A stretch of 64,000 bases of DNA from the NCBI GenBank assembly GCA_037576195.1, contig CM075101.1:24924001-24988000 (forward strand). The letters are read 5' to 3'. The notes beneath the pieces are model-generated. The model worked only from the letters and a program-made list of their open reading frames with translations. It was not told where the DNA came from and ran no database searches. The position numbers were made by a program, and so were the translations under genes. This DNA comes from Phytoseiulus persimilis (taxonomy: Eukaryota; Arthropoda; Arachnida; Mesostigmata; Phytoseiidae). Shown here one piece after another: positions 23,979 to 34,700 of this stretch (positions within the stretch are counted from its first letter, which is position 1; each line of letters begins with the position of its first letter).

Positions 23979-26900
23979 TCAGCCTCTGCTGATGAAACGG
24001 AGCTTCTGAGGAATGGCTTCTGAGAGAAACTCAGTTGCCTGGGTGAGGCAAATCGGTTTTCCATCTTCAGGCTCGACTCGGAACCGCTGAACTATCGCAG
24101 CCGTGTAGAGGAAGATCTCGAACACCGCGAAGGTTTCACCTGGACATGCTCGTTTGCCTGTAGAAGATTCGTTCGGAAGACATCAGGCTGTGCTCTTCAC
24201 AAATATTGGAATTCTCGCCCCGGAGGAGTTTGTTTTCACGATAATTGCGAGTACTCACCGATAGCGAAAGGGATGACGTCTTTGCTAGGGACATATTTGC
24301 CGTCTGAGTCCAAGAACCTCCCGACATCGAAATCTTCGGGGTTGTCGAAAACCTTGGGGTCGAAATGCGTGCTGCACAAATTGTAGATGAGCATCGTTCC
24401 TTTGGCCACATCGTACCCTTGAATCTGGGTGTCCCGCAGAGCTCTGCAGGAAAAGTTTCTCAGAATTTCCCCATTGGCCCAGCCCTTGAGAACTCGCCCT
24501 TGAGCGCTCTGCGGATTTTCCGCAACACCGATCGATGGATCGGCTATACCTTCTGAAGATCCCAAAAGGTATGATAGGGAAGATTCTCATCCTTTCAGCG
24601 ATGAAAGCGTTCACCAAGTGAAGCTTGCCATGGTCCGCCCAGCATGGGAGACGGGAAACTCCGATCTCTCTCGCAATTTCCTGGAATCGATTTCCGGAAA
24701 ATATCGATATTCTACCCTTCGATTCCGTGAAGAGCTGTTGAAACTAAGAGTGCCCGCCAAGCTCAGAGTTCTTGCCTGGTACATTTGTTCCTGGAGCTGC
24801 GGGTAGCTAGCCAAAAGTTGAAGAAGGTACTCCACGGTGACTCGGGTCGTATTGCTGCCGGCTCCGAAGAAAGCGAGGCAAGATCCTCTCACGGATTTTT
24901 CTTCGAAGTCAGATCGGGAAAGGACTTATATAATCCCATGCAGCTCAGTCATTTTATGGTATCCATGAATCATGAATTCTGTGCTTCGAAGCTGTTCGAG
25001 TGCCGAACCAGGCCGTTGGAGTTTACCCGTGAACAACTGTGGATAAGTCTTCAGGTGTTCGATCGAATAATCCATGAAATCGCGTTTTTCGGCTTCAGTG
25101 AAAGTTTCCTCATGGTTTCGGAACTCCTCACTGGAAAATATTGTGAAAAAGTTGGATTCAATGCCATTCCAACATTGTTGAAGCTAGAGTGCATGCGTCT
25201 CGATAAGAGGCAGTCCTTCATGTGTCGTACGCCGAATGACCAAGGGCGGGCTCAGGCCCCGGGCGCTATTGACAGACAAAACACGCTATTTTGGTTGCCT
25301 CGTGTTATGAACCGCGCGTTGTCTCGAACCGAGTCCGTCCCTGAGTTCGAAGCTCACGCTGGAATGATGAAAACGGAGATACTTGCCATCAATTCGCATT
25401 AGTGATCACTCACGTGAAAATTTTACTTGTCTCTTTCGCGGCCGTGATGAACTCCTCGAATACTTTCATTTTCAAAACCTGGCAGAGCTTGGTCAGAATC
25501 GGAACGAAAGACAGCAACGTGATGTACGAAAAACCCCTTGAAGCTATTCTCAGGAACTCATTAAGGAATCGCCTCCTCGGATGTTCATAAGGCAGACGAT
25601 CTCCAAAGATCAACGTAGAGATGTTGTTCGAGACTGAAGCCAGGAGCGCCGAGTTCGGATCATATGGAGCGCCTTTCGTCGACGAGAGTTCATCGAGGAA
25701 AACTGAGACTTCGTCCTGGAAGTTCCAGAGGAAGGGCTTAAACAACATTGAACTACGACGCAACAGCGTTGCTTGAGCGGAGCGTGCCGCCTCCCTCCCT
25801 CTCGAGTATGTCACCGTCGACGTCGATTAATGAATACATGTTCCACCACAACAGCAAAACAACCAGTTCGACGGACTCCCCGCTCCATCGGCCTGCTTGC
25901 TCAGCTGGTGGTGTCGGGCAGCGCTCAGTCGAATCTAGACGCGAAATCGAGGAACGCGGGATATTCCCGTCGATGTCGGTGGCAGTAACGGGCAACCGTC
26001 CTTCAGATTCCGGTGAAACTCCGGACGCGGCGAGGTATATAGGGTAGTTTTGAATCGACAACGCAGCGTTGCATGATGAAGATAACTACTTGGGCGCTCG
26101 AATGATCCGCTATCCAAACCTTTTACCGCCGTTTATGCCGAAACCACGAACCTGAATTTTCGCTTCCATCACGGGAGTTTTCCCGAAGCCAAGCTCCCGT
26201 AGGGCTTGTACCGAATGGTTCCTCAACGATCTCCATCGTTCACTCTCCATGAGCGAGAAAGCTGTTCAGAACAGTTTACACCAAGGTTAGACGCCATCGA
26301 GCTCCTCATCGATGTTGGTACGGAAAAATGAACAGAATGCTCGTCCAGGACGTTTTTCACCCACGCGAGGCGTCCACAAATTTCGCAAGCAGGTCGAAAG
26401 GTCCGACAGGCGGCCGACCGAGGAAATCATCGTTTTTCAGAGCCTCCTTGACAGCCTCCGAGCCGTTCACCATGATCGTGTCGGTTCTCCCCAGGCGGAA
26501 TCTATTTGATGGGAATTCCTTTGTAATATCAGCAGCAGCGATCGGTTGCAAACTGAATGACTAGGATCTTACTCGAGTGGCAGTTTCCTATCATCAACTA
26601 TATCGTCGCTGAATTATCTCGGATCGGCCTAGGCCTTGGAGCTCGTTTCAGCCTCAGGCGGAATTTCATTGATCGAGCAGGCTCCGCATGCCGGTAGCGT
26701 CAGGAGAAAGCTTCTCCGCGGCTCCGGTGGCGTCGATTGAATGGCCCGCCCGTTCACTCTGGCAGATCTTGGCGCGGCTGAGCGAATCTGACCGGAGACG
26801 CCGCGGCAGCCGCATCGCAGCCAGTGCGTCTATCATCAGAATCGTCAGAGACGCCGCTGTTCGTGCCGATCTTCTGGATCAATTGCCGCCGCGCGTGTGT

Positions 26901-29900
26901 TTGTTACCCTTATCCTGACCGCTCGAGGATCAGTTCCAGAAAGGGCTCGCATTTTGAAGGAGTTCTCTTCAGAATAAGCTGAAGGAGACTGGAAGAAGAC
27001 AACTGCGGGCACCCTCACAGCCTCGGAAACACGCGATAAACCGTATAGGTCGTTGTGGTGTGACTTCCCGTTCACCACGTCGTTGCCCAACTCCTTCGGG
27101 GCGAACTCGTGGCGGTTCATCTGAGAAATCGCCGTCGTCGAACTCCGGCTTCCCGAGGTTGGAAGGAGACCCCGAGACTCAGATTTCATGGAAGTCTCGA
27201 TCTGAGGAAGAATGCGGCTCTTCGCTTCTTCACTGGCGGTTCTCCTCCGTCTCGCATTGAGTGCGTCAGCCACTCACGACGTGATCTCCGCTCAGAAAAA
27301 AGCCGACTGTGATCATCCAGCCAAATGCGAGACCGGAGAGAACCTGACCTGTTTCCACAATACCCTGAGTTACAGCAGCACCAGCTTGGAGTTTGTTGAC
27401 GACGTCGAGAATTTGCAAAGTGTGGACGAGAAGTTGGAACAGTGGAAAACAGCGCTGAGTAAGATCCCTCGATGCTGGAAGCTCGTTCAGCCCTTGCTCT
27501 GCTCCCTGTACAAACCCCCATGTTCCAACGAATCTGTACCGTTGCCCTCTTATTCGTTATGCGACCGAGCTCGGACCGCGTGCAGGATCGCGGCTGGAAG
27601 AGGAGTTCAGTGGCCGCATTTCCTCAGCTGCGAGCGAGACATCTTCAGGAAGGAGTGCAAGCACGACGCGAGAACGTACCGGACTCCGAGCAACGCGTCC
27701 AAAGAGTGTATGTCACCCTTGGTTTTCACGACGAACCAAGAATCCTGGTATCCTGAAATCGACGAGTGCGGAGTTTCCTGCAGGCAGCACCCACTGCTTA
27801 CCGCTGGCGAACAGTCTTCCATGCGCGATTTTGTTCATTGGATAAGCATACTCTCGGCGATCTGCTGTGTGCTCAGTCTGTCCGCGTACGTCACCGACTG
27901 GGAATCCTCGAGAAAGCACCCAACGATTTACGGGTTCTGGGCCAGTGTTTGTCTGCTGATCGTTTGTGCCGGCTATTCCGCGCAATTCCTGGTGGGCCCC
28001 GACAGTATTTTGTGCAAAAAAGACGGCACGATTCGCCAAGGAGAACCGAACGCAAAGGAAAACTTTGCATGTGTGGCCGTTTTCATGGCTTGCTATTATT
28101 TCGTGCTCGCAGCGCTGACGTGGATAGTGCAGCTATGCTGGGCATGGAGCAAATCCATCCTGCACTCCTCGTCTCGCGGGGGAACCAGTGAGGGTCAAAC
28201 TGCGCACATCATCGCCTGGTCGATTCCGTTTATGCTTACTCTCACCACGATGGCGTTCTCCGAAGTTGAAGCTGATTCTGTGCTGGGAATCTGCTTTGTC
28301 AGTCAGAACTCTATATACGCCAGGCTATTCTTAGTTCTCCTGCCCAGCTCCGCGGGTCTGTTGTTCGCTTTTTCGATACTGTCTCGTTTCGAGTACAAGC
28401 TTGTTAAGTTGAAAAGCAAATCGTTCGACGAGCATACACAGCGAAGTATTTTGGACGAAAGAACCCTCGAGCAAATCGAGAAAGCAATATATCGGCTTGG
28501 TATTGTACTAGTTTCGCTGTGTTTGCTCTTCTTGGTGAACCTGTATTGTCACATTTACGAATTCCGTCACGCGTCTGCATGGAAACAATCGCTCCGAGAA
28601 CATTTTTCCTGTCGCGCGAACGTGCGACAGAACAGTGGCGAGCTTTTCAACAACGACGTTGACACTTGTGACCCGAAGAGCAAACCGAGCATAGCGATGC
28701 TGAAGATCCACCTGAGCGTCTTCTTCTTTGCCTGTGTTGCGAACCTCCTCGCAACCTTGCATCTGGCTGGCAAGACCGCTTGGGCGACGCTCTGGAGAAA
28801 AACCAAAGCTAACACTGACGACACCGCACAAAATGCCAAGAAAGGCAACGCGATTGCCGACGCTTTCGAGCGCTTGAGAAGGGACGATGAAGCTGAGGAA
28901 GAGCTGACCCCCGATTCTGTGTCACAGAGGTTCCAGCCAGGCTGGCCAGGAGTGTTGGGCCCCCTCAGGGTTGGTCCCTCCCCAGCGATGATCGCCCGCA
29001 GGTACTCCTCGACGAGTGACGTGAGTCGCCAGGCCGCACAATTGGCCCAAAGCATGGCTCGCAAAAGAAAGACTCGTAAAGAGCGGGACCGTCATCGGGT
29101 CGTCGAAAAGACCACATCCACCGGAGATCTCGGTGGTCCCTACGGGGTCACGACACCGCTCATACCTCAGATCGGTGCCCCGCTGCCGATGGTTAACAAG
29201 TGTTTCACGAACAAGAAGAATCTAATCAATCCCCCCTTCACCCATGGGATGTCTGGCGAATCGAGGAACAACAATCTGAGTCCTTTCCGACAGAAGTTTT
29301 CTCGTTCACCTGGCTCGGTGTCACAGTCGACGCTGAAGGCGGTGTACGCGGCACCACCGGCGCAAGCACCCATCGCTTATATGCCAACGATGTTCCCAGT
29401 CCTCAACCCCTATGCAGGCTATCCCATGAATCCCTATTCACCATTCTACATGGCTGCACCACCTATGATGCCAACAGCGATGTGCAACGAATTCGTGCCT
29501 TTCCCGGATGTGGATAACATCACGTCTCCTCTGATTCAATTGAGAGCGCACGAAACAGGTAGCGAGGCTTCTTTCAAAATGCCGTTACCGTCAGATACAG
29601 AGTACGACACCGAAGCGTACAGACCCCAGACCGCTATTCCGAAAGACGCTCGACAGCCGAAATCCGGGAATTTGTCAGCAATGCCAAAAAAGAAAAGTGG
29701 CTTCTTTAGTAGCTGATCGTTGAGATACAAGTGTTCCTAATTGTACAAATGAATTGTTTGTATAAATGTAAGTAAGCTAAGCAACGACTTTCAATAAAAA
29801 TAGCGTGACTGCTGGTCACGCGATCACAAATTTTGCCCTTCTTCGATTACGAAGGATATCAAGCCGCGACTTAAGGATCCTCGGGTTTGATGGAGGCATC

Positions 29901-30623
29901 CGACGGAGTTCCTAAACTATATCTCATCGGTTCTCCTCATGACTCTTTCACGAATAACTTGTGATCAACAGCTCCATTCACGTCTCTTGACGGGAATCGT
30001 TTCTCGTGGACGGGAATACGAATCCTCGAATCAATTCAGATCAACGGAATGAATTTGTGGAAAATCATGAATTCGCCACGACATGACAGTGAGAGCGGGC
30101 CGGGAGAGGGTCGTGGACTCCTCTACCAAAAATGTTGGCCAATTCTGTCTGCTGCGCAGGCTACCCGACCCTCTGAGATGGGGCATGAATTGTGGAGCTT
30201 TGATGCGATCACTGAATCGTACGCAATTCCCAAGGTCGCGTCCACTTGGGACGACATGAGAAGGTATACAGGACGAGCAGCTTATCATAATAATTATGAC
30301 ATCCAGAATATTTGAAGAGAAGAAGAATATTTGTTTGCCGCTCTGACTGAGCAGTGAACACTCTCTTTGAGCGATGGGCGTTTGATGGAACTGTTGTTCA
30401 GCTTGTCTGAGTCCCGGACATACCTGAAAACCGGTCCATGCTTCGCCGCGGTCTCCTTCGCGAGCTGGACTTGATTCTTGCAGAAGAACAGATACGGGAC
30501 GATTCCGACCACAGGGAACCCATAGAAACTCGGGGGGTGTTTCAGGCTGGAAAAGAAACCTCGCCACTGCAGCCAATGAACGAAGCAGAGAACACCGAGG
30601 AATACAATCAGCTCAAGCAGCAT
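23979..30623 (-). CDS. Cytochrome P450 (CYP), microsomal, clan 2-like
   Basis: Haem-thiolate monooxygenase of the endoplasmic reticulum. Eight exons fit in phase: 30623-30424, 26501-26361, 25800-25414, 25130-25027, 24924-24776, 24680-24550, 24443-24259 and 24157-23979, giving 491 aa, the usual length. The N-terminus is a membrane anchor (LLELIVFLGVLCFVHWL) followed by a Pro-rich hinge (HPPSFYGFPVVG). The I-helix reads FFGAGSNTT, the K-helix ExxR is ERMR, the meander region reads FDNPEDFDVGRF, and the haem loop PFAIGKRACPGE is assembled across the last splice. The usual acidic residue before Thr in the I-helix is Asn here. Intron 5 uses a GC donor (CAG|GCAAGA). Intron 1 is 3.9 kb and contains smoothened on the opposite strand. 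The exon 2/3 junction is the least certain. The substrate cannot be inferred. Confidence 0.93.
27212..29716 (+). CDS. smo: Smoothened, Hedgehog-pathway 7TM receptor, intronless
   Basis: Frizzled-class seven-transmembrane protein that transduces Hedgehog signalling when Patched is inhibited. A single uninterrupted ORF of 834 aa begins with a signal peptide (LFASSLAVLLRLALSASA). A Cys-rich Frizzled-like domain follows (about residues 30-155), then seven hydrophobic segments (about 205-530). Smoothened-specific landmarks are CKKDGTIRQGEP and CVAVFMACYYFV before TM3, SVLGICFV in the second extracellular loop, and WKQSLREHFSCRANV in the third. The cytoplasmic tail of about 300 residues has basic clusters and an RRYSSTS motif fitting a PKA-type site, then a Met/Pro/Tyr-rich end. 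It lies wholly within intron 1 of the P450 gene, antisense to it. An AATAAA lies about 75 bp after the stop. No introns are present, although every neighbouring gene is split. Confidence 0.94.
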   Translation: MRLFASSLAVLLRLALSASATHDVISAQKKADCDHPAKCETGENLTCFHNTLSYSSTSLEFVDDVENLQSVDEKLEQWKTALSKIPRCWKLVQPLLCSLYKPPCSNESVPLPSYSLCDRARTACRIAAGRGVQWPHFLSCERDIFRKECKHDARTYRTPSNASKECMSPLVFTTNQESWYPEIDECGVSCRQHPLLTAGEQSSMRDFVHWISILSAICCVLSLSAYVTDWESSRKHPTIYGFWASVCLLIVCAGYSAQFLVGPDSILCKKDGTIRQGEPNAKENFACVAVFMACYYFVLAALTWIVQLCWAWSKSILHSSSRGGTSEGQTAHIIAWSIPFMLTLTTMAFSEVEADSVLGICFVSQNSIYARLFLVLLPSSAGLLFAFSILSRFEYKLVKLKSKSFDEHTQRSILDERTLEQIEKAIYRLGIVLVSLCLLFLVNLYCHIYEFRHASAWKQSLREHFSCRANVRQNSGELFNNDVDTCDPKSKPSIAMLKIHLSVFFFACVANLLATLHLAGKTAWATLWRKTKANTDDTAQNAKKGNAIADAFERLRRDDEAEEELTPDSVSQRFQPGWPGVLGPLRVGPSPAMIARRYSSTSDVSRQAAQLAQSMARKRKTRKERDRHRVVEKTTSTGDLGGPYGVTTPLIPQIGAPLPMVNKCFTNKKNLINPPFTHGMSGESRNNNLSPFRQKFSRSPGSVSQSTLKAVYAAPPAQAPIAYMPTMFPVLNPYAGYPMNPYSPFYMAAPPMMPTAMCNEFVPFPDVDNITSPLIQLRAHETGSEASFKMPLPSDTEYDTEAYRPQTAIPKDARQPKSGNLSAMPKKKSGFFSS
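29793..29798 (+). terminator. Poly(A) signal of smoothened
   Basis: A canonical AATAAA about 75 bp downstream of the smoothened TGA, followed by GT-rich sequence. It supports a short 3' UTR ending well inside the P450 intron. Confidence 0.75.
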
Positions 30624-31736
30624 GCTTGCTGCACAGTTTGGCGCGAACGTCACGACCAGCCTCTGAATGTCAAAGAGAAGCCCAAACGCCTCCAAAAGAA
30701 GCGCTCTTTGCAGCGACCGTGGTAACGGGAGAGGGCTGGGAATCGCTTCTCGTAAACGACCGCACCATGAATCCTCACTTTCTTCCAGAATTCGAATAGG
30801 AACGATGCTCGTCGAGTCTACTGTCAATTTGTATTCCTAGTCAGGTGGGCTCGAGAAGAATGATTGGAGTAGCGAACATCGTGGCTCATAATGTTCGTTC
30901 TCCGGAATCGAACTCGAAGCTGATCGTTGGACGATATACCCGATCGGCTATCGCCCCGGCATATGGCGTTCGATGGGATAACTTTGAAATCGAGAGCAGG
31001 GTGCTGGTTGTGCTGGGCATCGATTTAGGAATTTTGGCAGTTCCTTCTCCACGGAACTCTCTGCCGCGAGTCATAATCATCGCGTCGGGAACAACTCCCA
31101 CGATCGACGGTGTTTCGGTGCGGTGAGCGATCACGTCAAGTCGCCGAGAAACAATAACGACTGTCAGCTGCGGAAACAAGTAATGCGACCCGTTCACCAA
31201 GAGCCTTTGTAGGCCATCAAAGTTCCACGAGATTCCGTCAAGTTCAACCAGGATCCCAAGAAGAAAGACGGGGACGTCACTCTGGTGGGAGCGCGCGAAG
31301 CAGCGAATTGACTCGAGCACTCATCAGCACTCCGGCCACGAATGTCCATCTCGAACTTGGAGAATCGCCTGATCTCGAAGTGATTCAGAGCTCGACCGTC
31401 GTCTCGTTGATGCAATGTTTATTGATTCCTACGCATCCAGATTTCCGTCCCGGCAATGAAGGGCTGCCCTCAAACTCGCGCTTCCATCACGAGTCTCGTA
31501 TTCCTCAGCATCCAGAGGGCATTGTGTTGAACGCCTACCATGGATAGAGATGGGGGGCTATGTACAAAATACAAATGTAGAGGAAATTCTGATCCATGGA
31601 GGAAAATTTCCCTCGTTTCTGGACCTGGGTGATTTTTGCAGAGTTCATTGAGTCTTCGTCATAGAGCCAGTTCCAAACAGGGATTATAATAGATCCCCGC
31701 GAGTTCCGATAATCAGGCGTATCGCCAAAGCGATAA
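30624..31736. other. Gap between P450 promoter side and UBLCP1 3' end
   Basis: Holds the P450 upstream region and the UBLCP1 3' flank. Overlapping open frames on both strands at 30845-31547 (up to 144 codons on the minus strand) have no recognised motif or splice context. Confidence 0.4.
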
Positions 31737-34700
31737 TCATTTCCTTCGGTTTTGCTTTTCTAGAAACCGTTCCCATTTCTTGTGATTGAGTGAGCTGAGG
31801 TCCTCCAGCGAGGCGATCGTCTTCAGATACCTGCAGGGAAGCAGCATGAGGCTCTCCGTAATATTATGAGTAACTTCAGAAATCTGTATCAAGAAGCGAG
31901 ACCCCACCTGCTGAGCTTGACAAGTTCCCGATCTGTGTCACGGTTGAAATGAGCTTCTTTGAAAGGTCGGATTTTCAGTCCGTTTTGTGGATTCATTATG
32001 AAGTTCCTGGATACGTCATCGAACATGATTGTGTTCTTGGCCGAGTATTGAGGATACTTCCCCCAGATAACGCCGAGCGGCTTGCACTGTAACACCCGAG
32101 AGAACATTAACTCCGAACCTGTCACAGTTGCGGTATGCCCACCGACATCCTACGCAGAGCTTGACTCACGTCGAGGACTCCACGTTCAGGGAGCCAAACA
32201 GAAATCATTGACGCCGAATCCAGGTGGAACAATATTTTGTAGGCAGGATGCCCTGAAGTTCAAGGCAGCCAACGCTGACATCATCAATGTAGGAAAAATT
32301 GGATGAGAATGACTTCGATACAGACACCAGAGGGATGTCCGCGGATGCATGCGAACAGAGATCAAGCGAGGAATTTCACAGTCTCGTCCAGCCGACACAG
32401 AAGTCGACAACATTTCTCAGTTCGGATGAAGAATCCGATACGCACCAGTTACGCCAAGCTCCTTCATTTTTATATCTATCCATTTCATCGAGGTCGCACT
32501 CCAGATAACTATGTCGTAATCTTCGTATGCCGATGTGAGGAACTCGTGCAGAAACGGTCTTTTCAACTCGGCAGCGGTCTCGGCCGGTGATTTGTGGTCT
32601 GCGGATAAGGAAGTATCACTCTATGGAACTATGACAGAAAGTTGCTTCCATGGTGTGTGTCCGACAATCGAGGAACGGATACAGTTCTCATTTTCGTAGC
32701 TCATCTAGACGCCCGAGATGGGCGGATTTCTCCCGCTCACCGAAAAGTGTGTAATCTATATCGAGGACGAGGAGCTTCTTGTTTTCTCGAGGTTCTACGA
32801 ACTGATTGATTCTCACGGATTCGATCCGTTTCTGGATCTTGTCGAGGAATTCTTTCCTCTGTGGAACAGAGATTATCACCTCCTCAATGTTGAGATCGTT
32901 CACTACCTGAAAGAGCATTTGATTATGACCTCTCAATCGCACGCGGTGTCCGCCAGGCAAACCATCCTTCAGGTCGAGCGGCGAGCTCGACTCTGAGATG
33001 TGGAACGCGCACGAACCTCAGGGATTTCATCTGGTAGTTCCAAGGCTTTCGAAATGCTCTCCTCGAGACTCCCAACCATCATGACCTTCTGGTTTTGTTT
33101 TAGTCCCATATCCCGCATGTGATCCGAATCGCTAGCTGGTTTGCCTGGAAGTATGAGAACATGAGATGTTACCACGGAAGGTAAAAATCGTCAGTATCAA
33201 GACGACACTCTGCAGATGGATGCGCAGGACGGACTTTCAATCGCCGGGGACGACTTAATCGCATCATTTCCGCAACATCAGTTCGTTGATCTAAAAGTAA
33301 CAATGGAGCTGCTCAAACGGACCAACGCATCCCTCGCCGAATTCCACGCCTTCATCTTTGCGAACTCGCCGAGTGTTTACCTGGATCCGTCTCTAAACGG
33401 ACCATGACATCGAAGCTACTAGGAAAGCAAATTCGCGTTATGGATCATACGCTGAAAGACACAAAAACTAATCTGGTTCATGGTGCGCTGTAGATCTCAA
33501 TTGTTTGACCCTCTCTTGAACGACCAATCAGCCGTTGAGTGTCGTAGATTAGGGACTGCCTCGATAATCGAGCAGTTTCGGCGGCTCGCGCCTCAGTTTG
33601 TCATCTTTCCGGTACCCAACAAGGGAACCAAAACTCCGAGTGATGCTGATGTGCTGAATCGCAGTCCTAGTCGGTCATGTTTGATTCTGGAGTACAACGA
33701 GCTTTGGAAGGCACAGGTCTTTAGCACAAGTGAGCTAGTGAGTCCAAAGTAACAGGAGCCACTTTAGAGTGGCGGTCTCTCATTGTCCTCAAGAGAGTGG
33801 CTCGGCTCCTGCCTCCCCGCGAACTGGTTCACATTCTGCCTCGAATGCTCATTTTCTACGTGTCCACGGATCCCTGCTTCGATCCGTCGAAGGTTCGACA
33901 GCGACCGTGGTGGTTCCATGCGAAGGGTGATTCGACGTGATTGAAACAAGATTCGATAGTGAAGCTCCCGTGCGCCGTCAGGACGAATCGAGAACAACCA
34001 TCACTTGGGGACACCAAGCGCTCAGTTACCAGCTCCTCGGTGCCGTGCTAGCGGTTACGCGAACCGAGAAACTCCGCTCAAAATGGAGTGCATCAACTCG
34101 ACGCGTGCGACATTTTTGGCGACGATAGTGTTCATTTTTTTTGTCGTCCAAATGCTCGCTTGCTCATTTATCTCTCAGTCACTGACGCTACAGATGAACA
34201 CCTACCACACATTGTTCAACTTCATGTCCCTGGCACTCATAGCCTACTCGCAGAAGAAAGCGTCGGTGAAATCGCTGAGGAACACTTTCGGCTCCGCGAG
34301 AACGGAGGTCGTCGGGACCCTTTGTGCCGTTTTGTTTCTTTTTGCGATGTGCTTCTCGATCACCACTCACTCAGTCCAAACGTTATGCCATAAAGGTTCG
34401 TGGATCTTTCGCCAATTTCTTGCGAATTTTCTGCTGTCCGGCACCCCACTCAAGGATGACGCGAGAAAGGGCTCATGAGTCCCGTAACTTGTTTTCCCAT
34501 GAGCCCCGGAAACCCACTAACTCTTTTTCTAACTTTTCTAACTTTTTTCCAGAACATGAAGACGTTGCGCCGAAACATCCGTTGGTACTGCTGATCTTCG
34601 GAGCCCTGTGTCTGACTCTGAACCTGTTTTGCCTCATTCTGATGGGAGACCAGGACAAGGGGAAACACCCAGGGAGTCACATTGTCGTCAGAGGCAACAG

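Noticed and set aside
32969..33175. UBLCP1 starting at the in-frame ATG near 33175, without an N-terminal ubiquitin-like half
   Set aside because: A better first exon encoding the start of the ubiquitin-like fold was found at 36587-36431, with matching phase and a total length equal to the family.
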